DNA of 64,000 nt, taken from contig RIAY01000001.1 in NCBI GenBank assembly GCA_003833075.1, forward strand, positions 186,001 through 250,000, given 5' to 3'. Origin of the DNA: Muribaculaceae bacterium Isolate-036 (Harlan) (lineage in GTDB: Bacteria > Bacteroidota > Bacteroidia > Bacteroidales > Muribaculaceae). Numbering within the stretch: position 1 is the first letter of the stretch; each line of letters begins with the position of its first letter. Position numbers and translations under genes: made by a program. The notes below the pieces were generated by a model. It had not been told where the DNA came from and did not search any database. It saw nothing but the letters and a program-made list of their open reading frames with translations. This document shows, piece by piece, positions 35,685-46,036 of this stretch.

Positions 35685-37562
35685 TCAGTCGCGGGCGGAG
35701 GTGCGGCCTTCGTAGTAGTTGATAAAGGCTTTGTTTACAAGGCGGTTGCCGCCGGGCGTGGGGTAGTTGCCGGTGAAGTACCAGTCTCCGGGATGGTCCG
35801 GTATCGCCTTGTGCATCGCTTCCACCGACTGGAATACTATCTCGATTTCCGCATGAGTGCCTTCCGGAGTGAGGAGTTCGGCGATTTTCGCCGCCACCTC
35901 TTCATCGGTGAAGGGGGCGTATATCTCTCTGACATAATTCACCACTTCCTCTTTCGGGAGGTCGTCCTGCTCCTTGCAACGATGATACACGCTGTCAATC
36001 ACATATCGCATGCCTCTTTCCTCAAGCAATGCCATGGCTGCTTTGAAGGCTATGAACTCGCCCATGCGCGACATGTCGATGCCGTAGCAGTCAGGGAACC
36101 GCACCTGCGGCGAACTGGAGACAATCACCATCTTGCGGGGATTCAGTCTGTCGAGAATCCTTATTATCGACTGTTTCAGAGTTGTTCCGCGCACTATGCT
36201 GTCGTCTATGACAACGAGGTTGTCACCCGGGCGGATCGAGCCGTAGGTGATGTCATATACGTGAGTGGCGAGGTCGTTGCGCGTAGAGCCTTCGGCTATG
36301 AATGTACGCAGTTTGATATCCTTGATCGCCACCTTTTCGCGGCGCACTCTGCGTTTGAGCACGTTGGCTATGTTTTCATCCGTAAGGTTCCCTGTCTTTG
36401 ACAACCGCTGGATGTCGAGGATCTTGTTTTTTATAAGTCTGTCTTCCACACCCTCAACCAGTCCGTAGAAAGCGACTTCCGCCGTGTTCGGGATAAATGA
36501 GAACACAGTGTTGTCGATATCGTCGGAAATGGCTTTCAGAACTTGATTCACAAGGTTGCTTCCCAGAGTCTTGCGCTCGCGGTAAATGTCGCGGTCGGAA
36601 CCTCTGGAGAAATATATCCTCTCGAAGCTGCAACGCGCGTTATCCCCTTTCGGGAGAATGCTGTCGATACGCACGGAGCCGTCTCTGTCCACTATTATTG
36701 CCTGACCTGGAAGCAGTTCCTTCACATCGTCGATCTGAAGATTGAAAGCGGTCTGTATCACAGGTCGTTCGCTGGCTACGACCACAATCTCGTCATCCTT
36801 GTAGTAGAAAGCGGGTCGTATGCCATGCGGATCCCGCATCGCCCACATGTCGCCGTTGCCGACAATGCCGCATATCACGTATCCTCCGTCCCAAGAGGGT
36901 GCGCAGCGTTTGAGGATATTGGTGACATTGAGGTCGCGTGCTATGGCGTGGGAAAGGTCAAGGGCCTTGAGACCGGCTTCCGTGTGCTCGCTGAAGAGAC
37001 GCTCGTTTTCCCGGTCAAGTGCATGACCGAGTTGTTCAAGCAGGATGAACGTGTCGGCATAAAGTCGCGGGTGCTGCCCGGTGGCGACGATTGAATCGAA
37101 TATCTCGTCGACGTTGGTCATGTTGAAATTACCGCACAGCAGCATGTTTCGCGAAGACCAGTTGTTACGACGCATGAACGGGTGTACGTAGTTTATGCCC
37201 GAGCGCCCGGTGGTGCTGTAACGCAGGTGTCCCATATATACCTCTCCGACAAAAGGAGCCGTCTCGGGGTCGGATCCTTCCGCGAGTTCCTCGGAGATTC
37301 TTTGATGGGCGTTTGCGAAAATACGGCTGATGGCATCGGAGCCCTGCGCCCGTTCGCGGAAGATATATTCCTGCCCGGGAGGAGTGTCGAGTTTCACGCA
37401 GCCTATGCCTGCGGCTTCCTGTCCTCGGTTATGCTCCTTCTCCATGATCAGATAGAGTTTGTCGAGACCATAGAGCGCCGAACCGTATTTTTCCTTGTAA
37501 TATGACAGAGGTTTGAGTAAGCGGATCATGGCGATTCCGCATTCATGTTTAATCAGTTCCAT
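35685..37562 (-). CDS. Amidophosphoribosyltransferase-like protein (long PurF form)
   Basis: A 625-residue Ntn-type glutamine amidotransferase fused to a phosphoribosyltransferase, expected to make 5-phosphoribosylamine from PRPP and glutamine. The nucleophile is probably C8 (HECGIAMIRL), needing removal of a short propeptide. The PRPP-binding loop VVIDDSIVRGTTLKQSI and VSSSPQVRFPDCYGIDM are intact. It is about 120-150 residues longer than ordinary PurF, matching a second long form found in Bacteroidetes. Whether it replaces or supplements classical PurF cannot be told here. It lies 33 bp after pyrG and is probably co-transcribed with it. Confidence 0.88.
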   Translation of the reverse strand: MELIKHECGIAMIRLLKPLSYYKEKYGSALYGLDKLYLIMEKEHNRGQEAAGIGCVKLDTPPGQEYIFRERAQGSDAISRIFANAHQRISEELAEGSDPETAPFVGEVYMGHLRYSTTGRSGINYVHPFMRRNNWSSRNMLLCGNFNMTNVDEIFDSIVATGQHPRLYADTFILLEQLGHALDRENERLFSEHTEAGLKALDLSHAIARDLNVTNILKRCAPSWDGGYVICGIVGNGDMWAMRDPHGIRPAFYYKDDEIVVVASERPVIQTAFNLQIDDVKELLPGQAIIVDRDGSVRIDSILPKGDNARCSFERIYFSRGSDRDIYRERKTLGSNLVNQVLKAISDDIDNTVFSFIPNTAEVAFYGLVEGVEDRLIKNKILDIQRLSKTGNLTDENIANVLKRRVRREKVAIKDIKLRTFIAEGSTRNDLATHVYDITYGSIRPGDNLVVIDDSIVRGTTLKQSIIRILDRLNPRKMVIVSSSPQVRFPDCYGIDMSRMGEFIAFKAAMALLEERGMRYVIDSVYHRCKEQDDLPKEEVVNYVREIYAPFTDEEVAAKIAELLTPEGTHAEIEIVFQSVEAMHKAIPDHPGDWYFTGNYPTPGGNRLVNKAFINYYEGRTSARD

Positions 37563-37595
37563 GTATTTCTATCAACGTCTTGTGCGGTAAAAAAA

Positions 37596-39209
<1,614 letters not shown>

Positions 39210-39222
39210 TTAGTACGGGATG

Positions 39223-39254
39223 CAAAGTTAATTATTTTCATTTAAACTTACCAA
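39223..39254 (-). promoter_or_regulatory. Promoter of pyrG
   Basis: On the minus strand TTG (39252-39254), 21 bp, TAACTTTG (39223-39230), 26 bp before the start codon. Confidence 0.75.
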
Positions 39255-39316
39255 ATTCAGGACAACAATTTTAAGCGTTCTAAGCTGTTGTTTTATTGAA
39301 TATGCTACCTGCACAC

Positions 39317-39735
39317 CTTAGAGCTTGTTTAAAAATAAATGTGAATTTGGTCTCGCAAGCTTGGCGCAGATTTCTTCTTGAGGAGAAGGAGCATAGTTCA
39401 ATATGGTGTTTAATGGAGTAGGGGTGCGGAGGCATCTTGCGATGCTGACGGAGACATGGAGTCCGATGGCATTTTCCTCATTCTCCTCAAGCTCCGTACC
39501 TCCCCAAGGTCGCTTAAGACCCTCGGTACCGGTAAATATCCATGCACGTTCCTTACATCTTAAACTCTGTACCTCTGTGCCTCCGTGTTAAATTTTCGAA
39601 TCAGATTCTGCCTCTTCCATTCCATATTTTATTTATTCTCTAACCACTTATAACCACGGAACAACCACTTAAAAATACATAAAACCGTTTGAGTGTAGAT
39701 GTAAAATTGGTTGTTACATGGTTGTTAGTGGTTGG
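39317..39735. repeat. Repeat-rich, gene-free spacer
   Basis: The 610-bp gap between pyrG and the propeller lipoprotein has no convincing gene. It holds dispersed motif copy 4 (CTTAGAGCTTGTTTAAAA, from 39317). It also holds CT/GT-rich stretches that echo each other (CTCCGTACCTCC near 39490; CTCTGTACCTCTGTGCCTCCGTG near 39565). An imperfect inverted repeat has 28-bp arms (39640-39667 and 39707-39735, about 23 of 28 complementary), each built from AACCAC/GGTTGT units. This looks like non-coding mobile or remnant repeat DNA. The inverted repeat could also help terminate the island's transcript. Confidence 0.5.
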
Positions 39736-39807
39736 AAAAATTAAATTGGTCTGGCTTATACGGAATGTTGATATTAGACATTATGTCACATTCTGGTTAA
39801 TTCTGAA

Positions 39808-40872
39808 TCACGACTTGTCCGAGTCCCTTTTCATTGAGACTTTCACCAGTTTCCCAGGAACTCCGAAGATAATCTGTCCGTTATGGTATGCAACGGCGTC
39901 TCCAAGGTTTTCATGCTCCTCTTCGGTCAGATAATACAGGCGCGATGAATATGTGTCCGTATTGACGATAAGGACATAATGTCTGTCTCCGCTATTGAAG
40001 GTATGCAACACGTTTCTGCCGTCGGAAAGGATGTCAAGTGTATTCACATATCCCTCGTCTGCAATCCTGTCCCACAGATTAACAGTCCCTTCATTCCTGT
40101 CTCCTTTTTTAAATTCATACCATTTACTCTTGAAATCAAGGCAATACAACGGTTTGGCGTTATCAGGCTCACAGAGATATACCACATTCTCCACTACCGG
40201 TATATACAGCAGCGAGTCCCCGGACAGTTCTGTAAAAGAATGCCATATTCCAAACGTGATATTTTTAAGATTGTCTGGTATCTTCAACATTGTTTTAGAT
40301 CCTGAACCTTTTTTGTATATCAGTTTGGAATCACTGCCATCGTATGCATCGTTGCCTCTGTCGAGCCACCACGAATCATTCTTGGAGTCATAAAAGAAAT
40401 GGTACTCGCAATCTCCGATCTTGTCTTTACTCAAGAAATTTAAGTCACGGTCAAGAAATATGAACGGCTCGTCAGAACGGGGATCAAACAGTATTATATT
40501 GTCTGACGTGACATTAAAATCCCTTATAACCTGGAACTCTTCTGGTCCTTCTCCCCTGTTTACAAAGCTGTTGATAATATTCCCGTCAGAATCGTATACA
40601 TACAACCCGTTGTCTTTGAACATATCCAATACAAAGATTGAATCCCGTCTGAACACCACCTTGGACAGGTGTCCCGGAAGGTGTCCGGTCTCCGAATCTT
40701 TTAGGGTCATTACATCCACACTCTGGACATTCTCTGTCAGTGGCAACGCTTCTTCCAAATCAACCTCAACAGTCCTTGTTTCACTCTCAGATTCTTTACT
40801 GTTTGTACAGGCACAAGTAAGCCCCGTCAAAACGACTACAACAAAAATTTTTACGATTCGTGACATATTCAT
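39808..40872 (-). CDS. 6-bladed beta-propeller lipoprotein
   Basis: A 354-residue lipoprotein. The signal peptide ends at a lipobox with TCAC (lipidated Cys near residue 22). Then come repeated propeller blades with patterns such as DGNIINSFVNRGEGPEEFQ and DRDLNFLSKDKIGDCEYHF, typical of the Bacteroidetes 6-bladed beta-propeller family. These proteins sit on the cell surface or in the periplasm and usually neighbour NVEAL peptides; their ligand is unknown. It starts 4 bp after the transglutaminase-like gene's stop and is the last gene of the island's operon. ATG codons at 40872 and 40866 are both possible starts. Confidence 0.8.
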   Translation of the reverse strand: MNMSRIVKIFVVVVLTGLTCACTNSKESESETRTVEVDLEEALPLTENVQSVDVMTLKDSETGHLPGHLSKVVFRRDSIFVLDMFKDNGLYVYDSDGNIINSFVNRGEGPEEFQVIRDFNVTSDNIILFDPRSDEPFIFLDRDLNFLSKDKIGDCEYHFFYDSKNDSWWLDRGNDAYDGSDSKLIYKKGSGSKTMLKIPDNLKNITFGIWHSFTELSGDSLLYIPVVENVVYLCEPDNAKPLYCLDFKSKWYEFKKGDRNEGTVNLWDRIADEGYVNTLDILSDGRNVLHTFNSGDRHYVLIVNTDTYSSRLYYLTEEEHENLGDAVAYHNGQIIFGVPGKLVKVSMKRDSDKS

Positions 40873-40875
40873 ACT

Positions 40876-40893
40876 CTTAGAAACTGTTTAAAT
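40876..40893 (+). repeat. Dispersed motif copy 5 (CTTAGAAACTGTTTAAAT)
   Basis: It covers the stop codon and last four codons (LNSF) of the transglutaminase-like gene. In the gene's sense it reads ATTTAAACAGTTTCTAAG, nearly identical to copy 2 at the phosphatase stop. Confidence 0.5.
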
Positions 40894-42829
40894 TTAATTC
40901 AAGTCTGGCAACCCCCAGGTCAGCGTTGAAAAGCTGTCTGCCGTCGCGGCATATGAATATCTGTTCCTCTTTCCCCTTTGTGAGGTTGCGAAGCCACAGC
41001 ACGGCGTTCGCCGGAACGTCATACGTAATGTCGAACCCCTCGGCGGTCTTCTTTCCCAGAGATTTCCATTCATCCCTGTCGAAATAGAACAGTTCATACT
41101 CTTCACCGGGCACGACATAGTTGTCGTCATTCTGCGGAATAATGAATATGCTGCTGACATATTCATCAGAATTAATGCGGAATACCAAATCAACAGAATC
41201 TTTATCAATGAGTGTCCATGATAAAATATCCCTGTCAACAAGTTTGTTCTTCTTCTCAGAGGGAGTGTCAGTTATTAAAGACAAAGGAACGCATTGAGAA
41301 GCAAGCGAATCCACAGACACCAACACCTCGCCGATTCTGGCATCATGCATTGGTGACGTCAAAAGACGTATATACCTGTTTTTCTTATTCAAGTTCACAG
41401 GAATACGATAGAAATTGTGTGAAGGCACAGAAGTTATGCTGTCGACATCATCCCAGGGTCCGGCTGGTGTCGATCCTGTCTGAGTTTTTATTCCCACAAC
41501 CGAACTCATTCCCCGGATGAGATGAAGCCAGAAAGGCATTTTTCGTTTCATTGCCACAGTTTCTTTTCTGTATGAATCGGGAATAAAATCGTGTACATTG
41601 CCATTGCTTTCGAGCAAGAACGGGTTTCCACATGTGCGATATTCACTGCCATTGCGAATGATAGGGAAATAAATCAAATCAGGTTCTATGTCTTGAAATA
41701 TGGCTATGCCTCTTTTGACTTTTATTGCCATATCTATCGGTTTGTAACCCTGCGGAGTAAAAATACCAAGAAATACAGTGCCGGATTTGACGTTTACTTT
41801 GACTTTAGCTTCATTATGTCCGAAATATTCCGCAGTAACATCCTTTAACCGTGGATTCATGAGTTCATAAGGAGCATCATGCATACGCCTGTATTTTGCA
41901 AGTTTGTCCCTGTCGGGCATGAACATGTTTCTATATACCTTCCCCTTCCTGCGTCCGTCATAATGCAGACTGTCGCGTGTCGGCGGATATTTTCCATTGT
42001 CAAACATCCGAAAAATATGATCTACATTATCAAGCACTACAGTCCATTGATGAGAAGTCCCGTTATCGGGAGAAACCAGAATTGCGTCAATGGCACCGGG
42101 AATCCCGAATGCCCGCATGGCATGGAGCGTACGATCACACTCTTCCCGGCAGTATCCTACCGGAGAATCAAGTAAAGCGAGCGCCGAGCGATGTGGAATG
42201 TTCAGTTGTATATTATAACGGATCTCACCCACTGCCTTGGAAATGTATCTGGCGGCTTCTACAGAGGTAGTGGCTTTGTCAATCTCAGGAGATATGGAAT
42301 CGAGAGCCTTTCGATAAGCATCCCTCCATTCTGTAACAGGCTCATCCCCTATTCTGTAGGGGAGAAGTGTCTCGTAAAGTTCTTTTCTTTCAAAATTCTT
42401 ATTCCAGCTCCTGAGATTACTGACATGTTGGAAATCTGATATGTTTTGCAATAGGAAATCAGCGGAGAGTGTCTTAAGATCCATCACTTTGTTGCGTGGC
42501 ATTATTTCATATCGTTTCCCTTCGGCAAGTTGCAGTGAATCCAATTGCCATCTTCCGTTTGGCTGAGGGAGTTTTTTATATAGTTGCTCGATTGAGTCGA
42601 GTCCCGGACCTGTCAAGGAATATTGTCCCAACATCCCGCGAACCAAGTATTCCGCAGCTTCTTTTTTCTCCCCATCATAGGAATTCAACACTTTCTCAAT
42701 TTCCGAAGCATTTGATCCTGCCTGCGACATTGCCTGATCCGTCAACGTGTCTTCAACAGAGACGCATGAGACAAAAGCAAGCGGAATAACTAAAAACAAT
42801 AACTTTTTATTATTTAAACTCTCAGACAT
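40877..42829 (-). CDS. Transglutaminase-like lipoprotein
   Basis: A 650-residue lipoprotein with lipobox FVSC (C22). The middle holds a transglutaminase/protease-like core: SPVGYCREECDRTLHAMRAFGIPG with candidate nucleophile C227, SHQWTVV with H260, and FRMFDNGK with D277, a plausible Cys-His-Asp triad. The last about 200 residues look like beta-sandwich modules (GSTPAGPWDDVDSITSVPSHNFYRIPV, and a second ending with the C-terminus), possibly carbohydrate- or protein-binding. It would act at the cell surface or in the periplasm, as a peptide or protein crosslinker or peptidase. Part of the NVEAL island, directly upstream of the propeller lipoprotein. Confidence 0.75.
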   Translation of the reverse strand: MSESLNNKKLLFLVIPLAFVSCVSVEDTLTDQAMSQAGSNASEIEKVLNSYDGEKKEAAEYLVRGMLGQYSLTGPGLDSIEQLYKKLPQPNGRWQLDSLQLAEGKRYEIMPRNKVMDLKTLSADFLLQNISDFQHVSNLRSWNKNFERKELYETLLPYRIGDEPVTEWRDAYRKALDSISPEIDKATTSVEAARYISKAVGEIRYNIQLNIPHRSALALLDSPVGYCREECDRTLHAMRAFGIPGAIDAILVSPDNGTSHQWTVVLDNVDHIFRMFDNGKYPPTRDSLHYDGRRKGKVYRNMFMPDRDKLAKYRRMHDAPYELMNPRLKDVTAEYFGHNEAKVKVNVKSGTVFLGIFTPQGYKPIDMAIKVKRGIAIFQDIEPDLIYFPIIRNGSEYRTCGNPFLLESNGNVHDFIPDSYRKETVAMKRKMPFWLHLIRGMSSVVGIKTQTGSTPAGPWDDVDSITSVPSHNFYRIPVNLNKKNRYIRLLTSPMHDARIGEVLVSVDSLASQCVPLSLITDTPSEKKNKLVDRDILSWTLIDKDSVDLVFRINSDEYVSSIFIIPQNDDNYVVPGEEYELFYFDRDEWKSLGKKTAEGFDITYDVPANAVLWLRNLTKGKEEQIFICRDGRQLFNADLGVARLELNLNSF

Positions 42830-42855
42830 TATAATCAGTTTAACAGATCTTCAAA

Positions 42856-43054
42856 CTACCGCAGCATCGACTTTATGTCATATTTATAGATATATTCATT
42901 GTCTCCGAGTGGGTTGAAGGCATACAGGATCCCATCTTTGTCTACATACATGGCGGTTATTCCCTGTCACAAAACATTGATTCACCGGCAATGAGACGTA
43001 TTCTCCGTCTCCGCTTGAACAAAGATGCACTCTACTTCTAACGAAACCGTGCTT
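42856..43054 (-). pseudogene. Frameshifted C-terminal fragment of a propeller lipoprotein
   Basis: Directly after the TGA of the TolB-like gene, and in the same frame, the sequence reads on as HGFVRSRVHLCSSGDGEYVS then LPVNQCFVTG. Near 42957-42964 a 1-bp shift (GGGAATAACC where GGGATAACC would keep frame) moves it to ITAMYVDKDGILYAF then NPLGDNEYIYKYDIKSMLR and a TAG at 42856-42858. The phrases YVDKDGILYAFNPLGD are blade sequence of the same family as the neighbours. It has no start and no intact frame, so it is a remnant of a lost paralogue. Confidence 0.7.
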
Positions 43055-44071
43055 TCATATTTCTATGGAATCTGGAATCCGGTAAACCATAATCCCTGTT
43101 TCTTCCTCATTGGGATTAACTGCGATTACCCTCCGTTTTTTCCTGTCTATGGCGAACTGATGAGCCGGAGATATGCCTAACTCTGCAACCCCATTACCTT
43201 CATAATCAACAATGAAGATCCGACTTTGATTATCCATATGTGGATCGCCATACAATATCCATATATGATTGGAAGTCATTTGCATGTCCATGAAACATTC
43301 CGCAAGCATACCCTGGGAGTCAACCCGCTCTTTATAATTGTCATAAGTCAAGACCTTGATAACCCTTCCTTGTTCATTATGAAGTATAATCCTTGGAAAA
43401 CAACCATACGTTTCCGCAACCATCCCGTTTTCAGGACAATATGCAACCAATCTTTTAGAGATTATGTCTTCTTGGGGATTTTGGGAATCCTTGAAGTCAT
43501 AACCCACCGGCCACTCTTCTATTGTTCCTGTCTTGGAGTCGAAAGAAATCATTCCGTAAACACGATCCTCACGAGGTGCGACATAGCAGCCATCTTTAAT
43601 TTTGATTACTTCTCTCGGAATATACTTTCTGAAATTATCCGGAAATTCATAGTATAGACTCACTGAGTCAGGAGTCTCAGGATTAAAGCCATATAAGGCT
43701 ATGGCATTGGGATCAAAAACAGACAATAAACTTTTGTCATCAAGTTCCTGACCAAATGTGCCGCTGACCTGAGACAATTCATTCGGACCATTTCCTTTCT
43801 TAATAATCTGCCTGAAATTATTGAATTCATCGTCAGATATAAGTAATAGATAATCCGACACGTATGTGTAAAACAGATATCCACCCTCTATTGCTGCTAC
43901 AGAACCAATAACTGCAGGGATGGAGTCGCCAATGGATATAGGCTTACCCACAAGACTTATGTGTGTATTAAATTCACCAAATCCGACTTCTTCTGAACCG
44001 CCATCTTTGCCACAGGAGTTAAACACGGTTGCAATGAAAAACATTGCAACCGTGCTAATACATATTTTCAT
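43055..44071 (-). CDS. TolB-like 6-bladed beta-propeller lipoprotein
   Basis: A 338-residue lipoprotein with lipobox FNSC followed by GKDGGSEE. The beta-propeller repeats resemble the TolB-like group found beside NVEAL genes (SDYLLLISDDEFNNFRQIIKKGNGPNEL, NGMVAETYGCFPRIILHNEQGRVIKV, RIFIVDYEGNGVAELG). The start chosen at 44071 forms a TAATG with the NVEAL stop and gives a compact signal peptide; a start at 44083 is possible. Role unknown; a surface sensor or binder for the NVEAL peptide or a host ligand is a guess from context. Confidence 0.78.
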   Translation of the reverse strand: MKICISTVAMFFIATVFNSCGKDGGSEEVGFGEFNTHISLVGKPISIGDSIPAVIGSVAAIEGGYLFYTYVSDYLLLISDDEFNNFRQIIKKGNGPNELSQVSGTFGQELDDKSLLSVFDPNAIALYGFNPETPDSVSLYYEFPDNFRKYIPREVIKIKDGCYVAPREDRVYGMISFDSKTGTIEEWPVGYDFKDSQNPQEDIISKRLVAYCPENGMVAETYGCFPRIILHNEQGRVIKVLTYDNYKERVDSQGMLAECFMDMQMTSNHIWILYGDPHMDNQSRIFIVDYEGNGVAELGISPAHQFAIDRKKRRVIAVNPNEEETGIMVYRIPDSIEI

Positions 44072-44334
44072 TAGTTTGTACATCTTGCTTCTGTGCCTGT
44101 CCCTTTATAATTCTCAATTCTCTCACATTTTGAACAATCGGTATACGATCTGTGGTAATCTATTGTTGCGGAGCTGTGACAAGGAATCAGGTCTCCTCCT
44201 TCACCACTTACCAATGCCTCGACATTCGCCATCTGAATGTCAGACATTGCATCTCTCTTTTGGGCATTGATTCCGACATACGTGGAAATACCCATGACTG
44301 CCACCACTGCGGCTGCGATGATCTTCTTTTTCAT
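44071..44334 (-). CDS. NVEAL-domain secreted small protein
   Basis: An 87-residue protein. A signal peptide (about 1-24, IIAAAVVAVMGISTYVGINA) is followed by the family motif MANVEAL at 35-41, then GEGGD, and a Cys-containing tail with C52, C67, C70 and C85. NVEAL proteins are a Bacteroidetes family of small exported proteins of unknown role, usually in tandem with propeller and DUF1573 lipoproteins, as here. The conserved NVEAL-GE region just after the signal and the variable Cys-rich end suggest a leader-core type peptide, but that is inference. It is translationally coupled to the TolB-like gene by TAATG and lies 28 bp after the DUF1573 gene. Confidence 0.85.
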   Translation of the reverse strand: MKKKIIAAAVVAVMGISTYVGINAQKRDAMSDIQMANVEALVSGEGGDLIPCHSSATIDYHRSYTDCSKCERIENYKGTGTEARCTN

Positions 44335-44362
44335 TTTGATTAAGTTTTAGTCAGTATTTTGA

Positions 44363-45229
44363 TTACTTTATGAATCCGTGGAGAACGAGCCTCTGCGGAT
44401 TCTGTCTCTCTTTGAACCAAACATCGGCATAGCGGTAAAACTGCTGCGAGATCGTGTCGGCTACATAGCTGATTTCAATATCCACATGTTCTCCGCTTTT
44501 CAAGACATCCCAATCAGCTTTTGCGCTCACGCAATGGCACGAAGGGGTGACCTCCTGCAGTGTCAGGTCTGAATCCGTATTGTTGTTAAGTCTGAAAAGC
44601 CTGGTTATTGTGTCGCCCCTGTTGACAACCCCGAGACTCCGCACGGCATTCTTACATAATGACGAGGTTTCATCCGGAAACTTATGATCCTGAGAATCGA
44701 AGATAAGCTGGGCATACAGCTCCTTGATCTTCGGATTATATACAGGATTTCCCAAAGCGATGACTTTGTTGTCTGCGTCAAGAAGAAATGTCTGATGTTC
44801 CGGTTTGGAAGGGAGTGGATTCGCCTTCCTGAAAAGTCCTGCGGAATCAATTGATACAGGATGATGAAAGTCATTGTCTTTCACGAGTCTTTCAATCTCC
44901 TCCCGTTTGTCGGAATCCACTATCATAAGGAAGCTGACATCAACATCGGGAGAGGATTTGAAACCGTCAATCACCTTATCCCAGTCCTTGAGTTTCATAC
45001 GGCAGTTGGTGCATCCGGCGGAATCGACATATGTGACGATCTTGAAATCGGCGGCATCGAAATCGTAATCCACGGGGATATTACCTACCTGAAATCCAAG
45101 TTCACCGGGAATTACGATTTCCTTGCCGGTTCATTCGGCAACAATGTCCCGCTGCTCCTTGTCTGAGCTGGAGCAGGATGTCATTACCAAAAGCAATATT
45201 GGTATAAGCCGATAGATTTTAATTGTCAT
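44363..45229 (-). pseudogene. Thioredoxin-like/DUF1573 lipoprotein interrupted by an in-frame TGA
   Basis: From the ATG at 45229 the frame encodes a lipoprotein signal (MTIKIYRLIPILLLVMTSCS), then SSDKEQRDIVAE and TGA at 45131-45133. It resumes in the same frame with TGKEIVIPGELGFQVGNIPV and a full protein to 44363. The second part holds a thioredoxin-like fold with a CTNC motif in VDSAGCTNCRMKLKDW and a C-terminal DUF1573 domain (VTPSCHCVSAKADWDVLKSG). A Trp codon TGG is probably expected at the TGA. A truncated product could start at the GTG at 45073 (236 residues) but would lack the export signal. It is probably non-functional unless the stop is read through. Confidence 0.8.
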
Positions 45230-45296
45230 TAAGTTCTTAGCTACTTATTTTGAAGGGAATCCTATTTTAACAATAATCGGATTCGAATTGAATTTT

Positions 45297-45677
45297 TTAG
45301 AAATAGCCGATATAGCCCTTGTCGTTCATGGTGATTGTCACGGTCATGGCTCCTTCGGTATAGTCGGCAAGGTATAGAACGATGCCTCCGGCAAGTTCCC
45401 CCGTCTCCGAGGCTACAACCATTCCTATGGCATTGTTTGTTACCGTCACCTCTCCTTCTGCCTCATAATCGCATTCGACTGTGAGACACTCGTCCATCAG
45501 AAAACATGTGAGAGGTACACGTGCAGGTACACGCGGTCCTTTTTGAGGGGTCTTGGTTGGTATCGGATCAATTTGAATGGGAGTTTTGTCCCCAAGATTT
45601 GAAATTGCACCATTGTCTGCAAAAACAGCAAAAGAAACAATGATAATCAAGGTCAATACTGTAAATAATCTGTTCAT
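45297..45677 (-). CDS. Secreted DUF3244-like protein
   Basis: A 126-residue exported protein. A signal peptide (about 1-20, ending AVFA) leads to a Pro-rich linker (PIQIDPIPTKTPQKGPRVPA) and a beta-sandwich (GEVTVTNNAIGMVV to GYIGYF). The spacing and the R-x-P-x-x-P/LTCF start of the domain fit the DUF3244 group of Bacteroidetes secreted domains, a tentative match. It is the first gene of the NVEAL island's operon, directly after an exact promoter. Confidence 0.7.
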   Translation of the reverse strand: MNRLFTVLTLIIIVSFAVFADNGAISNLGDKTPIQIDPIPTKTPQKGPRVPARVPLTCFLMDECLTVECDYEAEGEVTVTNNAIGMVVASETGELAGGIVLYLADYTEGAMTVTITMNDKGYIGYF

Positions 45678-46036
45678 GATATTATGATTTTATGAGACAT
45701 CAAAATTAGCATAAAAACTAAAAATTTTCAATTCACGTTACGGATTTTAATCTTTCAATTGTAAAATTATTAAAATTTAATCATGTGAATATCAATTATA
45801 TACCTAATGTGTGTTTATAAATTTCTTTCTAAAATTTACACACTAACAAGCTGTTGATCATCATTTTAATCCATATTGAAATGATTTTTCAAGAAAAAAC
45901 AGGATAAAGCGGCTCACGTTTTCAAATCTTTGCCAATATCGGACCCTTAATTGAGCACCATCCGGAATCGGATCTGGTTTGCCACTTGGGAAATTACAGA
46001 CAATCCATATTTCAGTGACCTCAGTCAAGAATTTAT
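45678..46036. other. 359-bp AT-rich gap holding the NVEAL-operon promoter
   Basis: Apart from the promoter at 45701-45731 I see no gene, RNA or strong hairpin. Weak complementarity TCATTT/AAATGA flanks 45860-45885. The block near 45905-46025 is less AT-rich than the rest and may be remnant sequence, unidentified. Confidence 0.4.
45701..45731 (-). promoter_or_regulatory. Promoter of the NVEAL-island operon
   Basis: On the minus strand TTG (45729-45731), 20 bp, TAATTTTG (45701-45708), an exact consensus 24 bp before the DUF3244-like start. No other clear promoter lies between the genes down to 39808. Confidence 0.75.
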
